Under the pieces are notes generated by a model that had not been told where the DNA came from, ran no database searches, and saw only the letters and a list, made by a program, of their open reading frames with translations. Made by a program: the position numbers and the translations under genes. A DNA stretch of 64,000 nt from CAWJPY01 sp963844865 (GTDB lineage: Bacteria > Acidobacteriota > Thermoanaerobaculia > Thermoanaerobaculales > Sulfomarinibacteraceae): positions 124,001 to 188,000 of the forward strand of contig CAWJPY010000020.1 of assembly GCA_963844865.1 (NCBI GenBank), in the 5' to 3' direction. Below, piece by piece: positions 31,425 to 39,582 of this stretch (positions are counted from its first letter, which is position 1; every line of letters begins with the position of its first letter).

Positions 31425-33833
31425 ATGGCCGTCAAGACAACACCAACGGAGAAGACCGCCACCGGGATCCTGAGCCCGGACGAGCTGGAGAGCATGGATG
31501 CCTACTGGCGGGCGAGCCTCTATCTCTGCGCGGGGATGATCTTCCTGCGCGACAACCCGCTCCTGCGAGAGCCGCTCGAGATGGAGCACATCAAGAAGCG
31601 GCTGCTCGGGCACTGGGGCTCCGCCCCCGGCCAGAGCTTCGTGTGGGTGCACCTGAACCGCCTCATCAAGGAGCACGACCTGAACATGATCTTCATCTCC
31701 GGGCCGGGGCACGGGTCGCCGGCCATGCTCGCCAACACGTACCTTGAGGGGACCTACTCCGAGGTCTACCCGGAGAAGGGCGAGCACGAGGCAGGGATGC
31801 AGCACTTCCTCAAGCAGTTCTCGTTTCCCGGGGGGATCGGCAGCCACTGCACGCCCGAGACGCCGGGCTCGATCCACGAGGGCGGCGAGCTGGGGTACAG
31901 CATCTCCCACGCCTACGGGGCCGCCTTCGACAACCCGGACCTGATCGCGCGTGGTCGTGGTGGGGGACGGCGAGGCCGAGACCGGTCCCCTGGCGACCTC
32001 CTGGCACTCCAACAAGTTCCTGAACCCGGCCCAGGACGGGGCGGTGCTGCCCATCCTCCACCTCAACGGCTACAAGATCGCCAATCCCACGATCCTGGCC
32101 CGCATCGACCACGAGGAGCTGGAGAGCCTGCTCATCGGCTACGGCTACGAGCCGTACTTCGTCGAGGGCTCCGATCCGAAGACCATGCACCAGCGCATGG
32201 CGCAGACGCTGGAGGAGGTGCTAGCCGAGATCCGCGCCATCCAGCACGAGGCGCGGACCAACGGGGTCACGACCTACCCGCGCTGGCCCATGATCGTGCT
32301 CCGCAGCCCCAAGGGCTGGACCGCGCCCCACGACGTGGACGGCCATACGCGTGGAGGGCTTCTGGCGGGCCCACCAGGTGCCGTTCAAGATCCACGACAA
32401 GCCCGAGCACCTCCAGCTCCTGGAGGAGTGGATGCGGGGCTACCAGCCGGAGAAGCTCTTCGACGAGAACGGGACGACTGATCCCGGAGCTGAAGGCGTT
32501 GGCGCCGGAGGGCTCCCGGCGCATGAGCGCGAATCCGGTGGCCAACGGCGGCCTGGTGCGCAAGCCGCTCTCCGGCTGCCGGACTTCCGCGACTACGCGG
32601 TGACGTTCGAGAAGCCGGGACAGACGCAGGGTCGAGAACACCCGCGTCCTCGGCGGATTCCTGCGCGACGTCATGGCGGCGAACATGGACAACTTCCGGC
32701 TCTTCGGGCCCGACGAGACCGCGTCCAACCGGCTCGAGGCGGTTTACGAGGCCAGCGAGAAGACCTGGCTGGGCGAAGATCATACCGGAGGACGACGACG
32801 GCGGCGAGCTGGCTCACGACGGGCGGGTCATGGAGATGCTCAGCGAGCACACCCTGGAAGGGTGGCTGGAAGGCTATCTGCTGACCGGACGCCACGGCTT
32901 CTTCGCCTCCTACGAGGCGTTCGTCCACATCATCGACTCCATGTTCAACCAGCACGCCAAGTGGCTGGAGAAATGCCAGCGAGCTGTCCTGGCGGGCGCC
33001 CATTGTCGTCCCTCAACCTGCTGATCACCTCCACGGTCTGGCGCCAGGACCACAACGGCTTCAGCCACCAGGACCCGGGCTTTCTGGACGTCGTCGCCAA
33101 CAAGAGCCCCAGCGTGGTGCGCGATCTACCTGCCGCCCGACGCCAACTGCCTGCTGTCGGTGGCGGACCACTGCCTGCGCAGCATCAACTACGTCAACGT
33201 CATCGTGGCCGACAAGCAGCTCCACCTCCAGTACCTGGCCATGGACGAGGCGATCGCCCACTGCACCAAGGGCATCGGCATCTGGGACTGGGCCAGCAAC
33301 GACGAGGGTGCCGAGCCCGACGTGGTCATGGCCTGCTGCCGGGGACGTCCCCACCATGGAGTCGCTGGCCGCCACGGCCCTGCTGCGCGAGCACTTTCCC
33401 GACCTCAAGGTCCGCTTCGTCAACGTCGTGGACCTGTTCAAGCTGGAGCCGCCACACCGAGCACCAGCACGGCATGACCGACCGCGGACTTCGACAGCCT
33501 GTTCACGGCCGACAAGCCGATGATCTTCAACTTCCACGGCTATCCCTGGCTGATCCACAAGCTGACCTACCGCCGGACCAACCACCCCAACCTCCACGTG
33601 CGGGGCTACAAGGAGACAGGGCAACATCAACACGCCGCTGGAGCTGGCGATCCGGAACCAGATCGACCGCTTCAACCTGGCCATCGACGTCATCGACCGG
33701 GTGCCCAGGCTGCAGGCTCGCGGGAGCCCACTTCAAGGAGTGGCTCAGGGACCAGATCATCGCCAACACCAACTACGCCTACGAGCACGGCGAGGACATG
33801 TCCGAGCACGCCAAGTGGGAGTGGCCCGGTTAG
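31425..33833 (+). CDS. xfp: phosphoketolase (Xfp), frame broken by 14 single-base indels
   Basis: ATG 31425 follows GAGGAG. Phosphoketolase splits xylulose-5-P or fructose-6-P with phosphate to acetyl-P, using thiamine diphosphate. Family blocks are present end to end: SGPGHGSPAMLANTYLEG, GSHCTPETPGSIHEGGELGY, the TPP/Mg motif VVGDGEAETGPLATSWHSNK, VEGFWRAHQVPF, YAVTFEKPGQTQ, LGGFLRDVM, LNLLITSTVWRQDHNGFSHQ, MACCGDVPTMESLAA, HGYPWLIHKLTYRR and the C-terminal EHGEDMSEHAKWEW. Reading them needs shifts at about 31950, 32347, 32474, 32575 (-1), 32630, 32778, 32976, 33005, 33123, 33340, 33452, 33483, 33619 and 33725 (all +1 except one). No stop interrupts the stitched frame, and length is normal (about 798 residues). 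As given it could not make protein by ordinary decoding. Confidence 0.85.
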
Positions 33834-34912
33834 CGCTGTTTCACCCAGAGGGCGGCCCGGCCGCGTCCCCGGCACGAGATCTCGCCCCGTTGCCGCAGCC
33901 GGGCGAGCGCGGAGCGCAGCACGGTGACCTTCAGGTCAGGGAAGGCCCGGCGGAGGTCGGCCATGGTGAACTCCCCGGGGAGCTCCTCGCGCACCGTACG
34001 CAGGATGCGCAGCTCGGCTCCCTGGTCGGCGGTCGGGGGCGCACCGTACAGCGCCAGAGTCTCCTGGACGCTCTCCGGCATCCGGTCCTCGCCCTGGGCG
34101 TTAACGGCGGCGAAGAAGGCCCGGGTCCACTCCATGGCCAGCTTGCGGTTGCCGGCGTACACCACCTGCAGCGTCGGGTGGAGCGCCGAGATCTCGGCCA
34201 GGGCGCGGCTGGTGTAAGGGACGTTGAGGGGCTGGACCCGCCCCGGCTTGAGGAAGTCCGCGTACGTCGCCTCCACCACCAGGGCCGGCGACGGGTGGGC
34301 GGCGAGCTGGGCGAGCTGATGGTGGAGGACCCGCAGGTCTGACAGGTCGCGGAGCAGGTTGTCGAAGGTCTTGCGCTCCACCACCGCCACGGGATCTCCC
34401 CGTCTCAGCAGGGCGTAGTCGCCCACCGCCAGTCGCATCCGCTCGGTGTGGCAACCCGGGAACGTCCAGGGGTAGCGCTCGTCGGAGGCGACGACGACGT
34501 GGAGGCCGTGCAGGCCGCGCCCGGCCACGAAGCGGGCCCGGGGGCGGCGCTCCCGCAGACCCTTCTGGGTCTGCCAGAAGATCTGCTCGTACTCGGCATC
34601 GCCGTTGAGGTAGTGCTTCTTCAGGAACAGGAGCTCGCAGCGCTTGCGGGTGGGGCGGTCGAGGACCACGGACAGGCGCTTGCCGAAGCGGTGCAGGGAC
34701 ACCACCGGAACCCGCTCCAGCTCCTCGGCCGATGGGCGCAGGGCGGCGGGGTCGGGCGGGCGCAGGCAGAACGCGTTGCCGTTGCCCCCCGGCCACCGGT
34801 CCTGGGTACGCAGGGCGAGCAGCAGGTCGTCGCCGCGGCGGATGGTGAGCAGGTAGGGGAAGCGTCCCTGCCCGACACGTTCCATGACCCAGAGGGTGGC
34901 CGGTGCGCTCAC
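33830..34912 (-). CDS. ERCC4/XPF-type nuclease domain protein
   Basis: 360 residues from a GTG. The nuclease core is at about 175-240: GDYALLRRGD, then VVERKTFDNLLRDL, the ERKxxxD active-site motif of XPF/MUS81 nucleases, followed by HHQLAQLAAHPSPALVVEA as in that fold. The N-terminal 150 residues (VPVVSLHRFGKRLSVVLDRP, LLFLKKHYLNGDAEYEQIFW) are not recognised. The last 80 residues resemble a winged helix (MADLRRAFPDLKVTVLRSAL). No tandem HhH pair is seen. It probably cuts branched or flapped DNA. It starts 32 nt after the CtaA-like gene and overlaps the phosphoketolase stop by 4 nt, tail to tail. Confidence 0.75.
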   Translation of the reverse strand: MSAPATLWVMERVGQGRFPYLLTIRRGDDLLLALRTQDRWPGGNGNAFCLRPPDPAALRPSAEELERVPVVSLHRFGKRLSVVLDRPTRKRCELLFLKKHYLNGDAEYEQIFWQTQKGLRERRPRARFVAGRGLHGLHVVVASDERYPWTFPGCHTERMRLAVGDYALLRRGDPVAVVERKTFDNLLRDLSDLRVLHHQLAQLAAHPSPALVVEATYADFLKPGRVQPLNVPYTSRALAEISALHPTLQVVYAGNRKLAMEWTRAFFAAVNAQGEDRMPESVQETLALYGAPPTADQGAELRILRTVREELPGEFTMADLRRAFPDLKVTVLRSALARLRQRGEISCRGRGRAALWVKQR

Positions 34913-34944
34913 CCCGTGATTCTAACGCGCGTCAGGGTCGCCGT

Positions 34945-35415
34945 TCAGGGAGTCCTGGGTGCCGTGGCGGGCTCCGGGCGATGCGCCTCGGTGGGCGCGT
35001 CGACCATGCGGGACCACACCGCGAGGCCTACCAGGCTCGCGAAGAAGAGCATGGCGAAGGCCTGGTCCAGGGCCAGGTAGATCCAGTGCACCGGCCGCAG
35101 GATCGAGATCCCGCCGATCACGGCCGGGACCATGATGAACACGATGGACATCGCGCAGTACATCCAGAGCCTTCCCGGGACCCGGAAGGAGCGGACCAGG
35201 AGCGCCAACATGGTCAGGAAGACCAGCAGGACCAGCGTGCGGTGGGACCACTCCCAGAACACCAGGGGTGTCATCTCCGGCACCACACGCCCGAAGGCCA
35301 GGGGCCAGTCGGGGATGGACGTGCTGGCGCCGGTCACGCGCACGATCTTCCCGAAGACGATGACGAAGAAGGTCCCCACGGCGGCGATGGTGGACAGCAC
35401 GCGGATGGATCGCAT
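34945..35415 (-). CDS. half-size CtaA/COX15-like membrane protein
   Basis: 156 residues; ATG 35415 follows GGGAGGAG. Four membrane helices are predicted (about 8-28, 60-80, 88-108, 115-135). GKIVRVTGASTSIPDWPLAFG and WEWSHRTLVLLVF match the first half of heme A synthase, including the conserved His of the SHR motif. Full CtaA has eight helices made of two such halves; only one is present here, and no second copy was seen nearby. It diverges from the NO reductase gene, so it may serve a heme-copper oxidase-type enzyme or simply bind heme. Half-size versions are known from some archaea. Confidence 0.7.
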   Translation of the reverse strand: MRSIRVLSTIAAVGTFFVIVFGKIVRVTGASTSIPDWPLAFGRVVPEMTPLVFWEWSHRTLVLLVFLTMLALLVRSFRVPGRLWMYCAMSIVFIMVPAVIGGISILRPVHWIYLALDQAFAMLFFASLVGLAVWSRMVDAPTEAHRPEPATAPRTP

Positions 35416-35731
35416 CAGCTCCTCCCGATCCTGATGTTGTCGGCGCACGCGGTCATGCGTCGCAAATATGGGTCCTCAAATGTAACAGCAGCCGATGAGA
35501 ATCGCATTCGCGTCTGGCGAGGGAGCGACGACCGCCGGGCTTGGGGCGGCGACGTCTCGGGGCCTCCCCCATGGAGGAACGACCTGCGGTCGCATAGGAT
35601 GCGAGCGCCAGATGAGAAAACAGCTTGTGGGGTCACGTTCCGGAGAGGCGTGACGTGGTCGGGGGCGCCCGGCCGAGCGGGTGCGTCCCCGGGATTGGAA
35701 CCGGAGGTGGATCCCACGGGGGAGGGGTGCG
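35416..35731. other. divergent regulatory region between CtaA-like gene and norB
   Basis: 316 nt without a gene. It contains an AT-richer patch at 35460-35510 suitable for promoters, a small GAAT-CGC-ATTC inverted element within that patch, and the longer inverted repeat at 35632-35654. Confidence 0.4.
35632..35654. promoter_or_regulatory. inverted repeat GTCACG-N11-CGTGAC upstream of norB
   Basis: Two perfect 6-bp arms separated by 11 nt, 77 nt before the norB start. The spacing suits a dimeric regulator such as an NO-responsive factor, but it does not match a consensus I know. The arms share the core CACG/CGTG with the palindrome at 31314. Confidence 0.35.
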
Positions 35732-38032
35732 ATGACGAACCACGACCCGGAGCTCGAGCACGGTCTGTCGCCGTGGTGGCGGCGCGGATTTCTCATCATC
35801 GTCTCAGTGGAGTTCGCGGTCCTGATCTGGATCGCTCTCACGTCGTACACCGGCCGGGTGGGGCCGCCGATTCCGCAGGGAGTGGTGGATCCAACCGGGA
35901 ACCTGGTGTTCAGCGGCGAGGACATCCTGGCGGGACAGCGGGTGTTCTTGAAGTACGCGCTGATGAACAACGGCACCCTGTGGGGGCACGGGGCGTACCT
36001 GGGCCCCGACTACTCGGCCACGCACCTGCACGCGGTGGCCGTCGCGGTGACCGATGCCGAGGCCCGCGCGGAGTACGGAGTGCCTGCCGAGCAGCTCTCG
36101 AAGGTGCAGCGGGTGGCCCTGCGGGGCCGGGTCGGGGACATCTTGGCGGAGAACCGCTACGACGCCTCGACCGGTATCCTGCGCTTCACGGCGCCCGAGG
36201 TGGCCTCCTTCTACGACCAGCAGAAGGAGTGGACGACCTACTTCGCGGGCTCCCGCGCCAGCCACGGCCTGGCGGGCGACACCATCGAGGACCCGGAGGA
36301 GCTGCGGGTGCTGACCGCGTACTTCGCCTGGGCGGCGTGGGCGGCGGCCGCCCACATCCCCGGCACGACGCACTCCTACACCAACAACTTTCCGTACGAC
36401 CCGGCCATGGGCAACGGACCCTCCGGGGAGGCCATCCTGTGGAGCGCCCTGAGCCTGATCGCGCTGCTCGCAGGCACCGCCGTGATCCTCCTCGCCTTCG
36501 GCCGCTTCAACTACCTTGGCTGGCATGGCGCACCCCCGGGAGGGCCGCCGCAGCTCATGCCCGGATCGACCACGGCCGGCGAGCGGGCGACCCTGAAGTT
36601 CTTCGTGGTGGTCGCCGCGCTCCTGCTGGGCCAGGTCCTGGTGGGAGGCGCCATGGCCCACTACATGGCCGAGCCCGGGGGCTTCTTCGGCCTCGACCTG
36701 GCCAGCGTCTTCCCCACCAACATCCTCAGGACCTGGCACCTGCAGACCGCGATCCTGTGGATCGCCACCGCCTACGTGGGCGGCGGCCTGTTCCTGGCGT
36801 CGGCCATCGGCCGTCGCGAGCCCAAGGGGCAGGCCAGGGCCACCAACGTCCTCTTCGTCGCCCTGGCAATCGTGGTCTTCGGCTCCTTGGCGGGTGAGTA
36901 CCTTGGCGTGCGGCGGCTCCTGGGCGACGTGTGGTTCTGGTTCGGCAACCAGGGGTGGGAGTACCTGGAGATCGGCCGTGCCTGGCAGATCCTGCTCGCC
37001 GTCGGCCTCATCTTCTGGGTCTTCCTGCTGGTACGGGCGGTCGGGCCTGCGCGCAAAGACCCCAAGCAGGGGCGGATCCCGCAGCTCTTCCTGCTCGCCG
37101 CTTTCGCCATTCCCTTCTTCTACCTGCCGGCGTTCTTCTTCGACAGCAACACGAACTTCACGCAGGTGGACACGTGGAGGTTCTGGATCATCCACCTCTG
37201 GGTGGAGGGGTTCTTCGAGCTCTTCGCCACGGTCATGGTGGCGGTGATGTTCATCAGGCTGGGGCTGGTGAGCGTGCGCACCGGCACCCGGGTCATCTAT
37301 CTGGACGCGATCCTCTTCTTGGGCGCTGGCATCCTGGGCACCGGTCACCACTGGTACTGGACCGGGCAGAGCACCGCCTCCATGGCCATCTCCGCCGTCT
37401 TCTCGGCCATGGAGGTCGTGCCGCTGATCCTGCTCACCCTGGAGGCCTCCGACTTCGTGGGTCTGATGCGCTCCGGCACCGATCCTGATGGCAACAAGGT
37501 GCCCTTCCCCCACAGGTGGACCTTCTACTTCCTGATCGCGGTGGGGGTCTGGAACTTCATCGGTGCGGGCATCTTCGGTTTCCTCATCAACCTGCCGGTG
37601 GTGAGCTACTACGAGGTGGGCACCCAGCTCACTCCCAACCACGGCCACGGCGCCCTCATGGGGGTGTTCGGCATGCTCGCCGTGGCCCTGACGGTCTTCG
37701 CCCTCCGCCAGGTGAGCACCGACTCGATGTGGCAGAAGACCGAGAAGTGGTCAAGGTCTCCTTCTGGGGCCTCAACATCGGTCTCGCCGGGATGCTCATC
37801 CTGCAGCTCTTCCCCATGCGGGGTGCTCCAGCTTGCGGACGTGATCCGCAACGGGTACTGGCACGCCCGGAGCCCGGCCTTCACCGAGAGCGCCCTGGGC
37901 ACGATCTTCGGGTGGGCGCGGCTGCCCGCCGATATCATCTTCATCCTGTTCGGGGTCCTGCCCTTGCTGGCCGCCACGGTGCTGACCTACCTGTGGGCCC
38001 GGAAGCCGCCCGCGGAGTCCGGGGTTCAGTAG
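35732..38032 (+). CDS. norB: quinol-dependent nitric oxide reductase (qNOR), compensating frameshift pair
   Basis: ATG 35732 follows GGGGGAGGGG. About 766 residues with some 14 membrane helices. It reduces 2 NO to N2O with electrons from quinol. The qNOR-specific N-terminal extension (GQRVFLKYALMNNGTLWGHGAYLGPDYSATHLH) replaces NorC. Heme and FeB ligands lie in TNILRTWHLQTAILW, HLWVEGFFELFATV, GTGHHWYWTG and NHGHGALMGVFGML. A missing base near 37749 and an extra one near 37819 put about 24 residues out of frame; correcting both restores the helix SFWGLNIGLAGMLILQLFPM. It is followed after 12 nt by an aldo/keto reductase. Confidence 0.9.
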   Translation: MTNHDPELEHGLSPWWRRGFLIIVSVEFAVLIWIALTSYTGRVGPPIPQGVVDPTGNLVFSGEDILAGQRVFLKYALMNNGTLWGHGAYLGPDYSATHLHAVAVAVTDAEARAEYGVPAEQLSKVQRVALRGRVGDILAENRYDASTGILRFTAPEVASFYDQQKEWTTYFAGSRASHGLAGDTIEDPEELRVLTAYFAWAAWAAAAHIPGTTHSYTNNFPYDPAMGNGPSGEAILWSALSLIALLAGTAVILLAFGRFNYLGWHGAPPGGPPQLMPGSTTAGERATLKFFVVVAALLLGQVLVGGAMAHYMAEPGGFFGLDLASVFPTNILRTWHLQTAILWIATAYVGGGLFLASAIGRREPKGQARATNVLFVALAIVVFGSLAGEYLGVRRLLGDVWFWFGNQGWEYLEIGRAWQILLAVGLIFWVFLLVRAVGPARKDPKQGRIPQLFLLAAFAIPFFYLPAFFFDSNTNFTQVDTWRFWIIHLWVEGFFELFATVMVAVMFIRLGLVSVRTGTRVIYLDAILFLGAGILGTGHHWYWTGQSTASMAISAVFSAMEVVPLILLTLEASDFVGLMRSGTDPDGNKVPFPHRWTFYFLIAVGVWNFIGAGIFGFLINLPVVSYYEVGTQLTPNHGHGALMGVFGMLAVALTVFALRQVSTDSMWQKTEKWSRSPSGASTSVSPGCSSCSSSPCGVLQLADVIRNGYWHARSPAFTESALGTIFGWARLPADIIFILFGVLPLLAATVLTYLWARKPPAESGVQ

Positions 38033-38044
38033 AGGGGAGGCGAC

Positions 38045-39013
38045 ATGCGCAAGGTACGACTCGGCAAGACCGGCCTCGAGGTCTCCGCCATTTCGTTCGG
38101 GACCTGGTCCTTCGGCGGCGACTGGGGCGACTTCGACGTCGACCAGGCGAAGGCCACGGTCCATCGCGCCCTGGACCTCGGGATCAACTTCTTCGACACC
38201 GCCCAGGCGTACGGCTTCGGAGCGGCCGAGAAGCTGCTGGGGGAGGCCCTCTGGGAGCGCGTGGGTCGGGACGAGGTCATCGTCGCCACCAAGGGAGGCC
38301 TGCGCATGGAGGGTGACACCCTCCTCCGCGATGCGAGCGCGGGCTGGCTGCGGGAGGGCGTCGAGTCGAGCCTGCGCAACCTCCGCACCGACACCATCGA
38401 CCTCTACCAGGTGCACTGGCCGGACGGAGGGACGGCCGCCGAGGAGACTGCGGGCGTGCTGGAGGAGATGGTCCGGGAGGGGAAGATCCGCCACGTCGGG
38501 GTGTCCAACTACAGCGCCGAGCAGATGGCCGAGCTGGCCCGCCACGGGCGGGTGGAGACCCTCCAGCCCCCCTACAGCATGCTCCGGCGCGACGTCGAGG
38601 AGGAGGTGCTCCCCTACACGGCGGAGAACGACATCGGCGTCCTCGTGTACGGCGCTCTGGCCCACGGGGTCCTGTCCGGGAAGATGACGGCGCAGACCAC
38701 CTTCGAAGAGGACGACTGGCGGAGCGGAAGCCCGGACTTCGAGGGCGACGCCTTCCGCACGAACCTCCAGGTCGTGAGCCGTCTCGAGGACTTCGCGGCA
38801 GGGCGCGGCATCACCATGCCCCAGCTCGCCATCGCCTGGACCCTTTCCCATCCCGCGGTGCACGTGGCGATCGTCGGGGCGCGAACCCCCGCCCACCTCG
38901 AGGAGTCGGCCCACGCTGCCGAGGTGGAGCTGTCCCGGGGGGATCGACGGGAGCTGGAGCGGATCATCGGCGATGCGGTCCCCCAGACCGGGCCCTCCCC
39001 GGAAGCGGTCTGA
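38045..39013 (+). CDS. aldo/keto reductase
   Basis: 322 residues, intact, GGGAGGCGAC before ATG 38045. A TIM-barrel NADPH-dependent carbonyl reductase. The catalytic tetrad is visible as Asp and Tyr in FFDTAQAYGFG, Lys in IVATKGG and His in YQVHWPD. IRHVGVSNYSAEQM and the C-terminal NADP-binding AIVGARTPAHLEE are family blocks. It resembles the YajO/Tas-like general branch. It may be cotranscribed with norB, though a functional link is not obvious. Confidence 0.88.
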   Translation: MRKVRLGKTGLEVSAISFGTWSFGGDWGDFDVDQAKATVHRALDLGINFFDTAQAYGFGAAEKLLGEALWERVGRDEVIVATKGGLRMEGDTLLRDASAGWLREGVESSLRNLRTDTIDLYQVHWPDGGTAAEETAGVLEEMVREGKIRHVGVSNYSAEQMAELARHGRVETLQPPYSMLRRDVEEEVLPYTAENDIGVLVYGALAHGVLSGKMTAQTTFEEDDWRSGSPDFEGDAFRTNLQVVSRLEDFAAGRGITMPQLAIAWTLSHPAVHVAIVGARTPAHLEESAHAAEVELSRGDRRELERIIGDAVPQTGPSPEAV

Positions 39014-39187
39014 CCGCGTCCGGTGGGCCCGGGCGTTCCCTGGCCTCGAGTCGTGCCGGGAGGCCGTCGCGTCAGCCGGCGCCGCCGCTGTCGGCAAGAA
39101 GAGCCGGTCCGCTGCCCGGATGGGCCAGTCCCCGACCCCCGGCGCACAGTCTCGAGGCGTCGTGGCCCCGGCGCGAGCGGTTCTGGC

Positions 39188-39541
39188 TCAGTGCTCCGCT
39201 GGGGGGGCGGTGCCCGCCTGCCGGGTGAGTCTCATGCCGCACTCGGGACACGATCCGTCACCCCGGTCCAGGCTGGCGTAGTGCACGGTGCCCATGTCGC
39301 AGTACCAGGCCCCGGGCGGAATCTGGCTGGGCTGCACCGGCGGGTCGAAGCGGGTCCCTTCCGGGGCCACCTCGACCATGGGCAGATCCCCCTGTGCACT
39401 GGCCTGCCCGGCCTCCATGGCGTGCTGCACCTTCTGGGCCGCCACCTCTTCCGGCCGCGGGGCCGTCTGCTTCTGTCCGCACGCCATGGTGGTCCCCACA
39501 GCGAGGGCCGCCACCGCGATCAACCACGTCCTGTGCATCAT
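39188..39541 (-). CDS. lipoprotein with heavy-metal-binding CxxCGM domain
   Basis: 117 residues; ATG 39541 after GGGAGG. A signal peptide ends in the lipobox TMAC, so the mature protein is a lipid-anchored periplasmic protein from Cys 21. The C-terminal domain (AWYCDMGTVHYAS...GSCPECGMRL) matches the short heavy-metal-binding domain of copper/silver efflux proteins (form 'YxCPMHPxV...GxCPxCGMxL'). It follows the giant kinase after 41 nt on the same strand and is probably the last gene of that operon. It may bind Cu or Zn. Confidence 0.75.
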   Translation of the reverse strand: MMHRTWLIAVAALAVGTTMACGQKQTAPRPEEVAAQKVQHAMEAGQASAQGDLPMVEVAPEGTRFDPPVQPSQIPPGAWYCDMGTVHYASLDRGDGSCPECGMRLTRQAGTAPPAEH

Positions 39542-39582
39542 GACCTCCCGTTGGCTCCCCACATTATGCACCGCCGCGTCCC

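Noticed and set aside
31950..33725. Programmed +1 frameshifting at each phosphoketolase indel
   Set aside because: The sites share no slippery heptamer, stop codon or stimulatory structure, and 13 successive shifts would leave almost no product. Consensus error or a pseudogene is simpler.
32673..33833. Independent 386-codon gene in the 3' half of phosphoketolase
   Set aside because: Only parts of the frame match Xfp; the rest matches in the other two frames. It is a chance join of correct segments.
35804..37648. 614-codon minus-strand frame opposite norB
   Set aside because: Low-complexity Glu/Gly/Arg sequence produced by antisense of a membrane protein gene; the plus strand is clearly qNOR.
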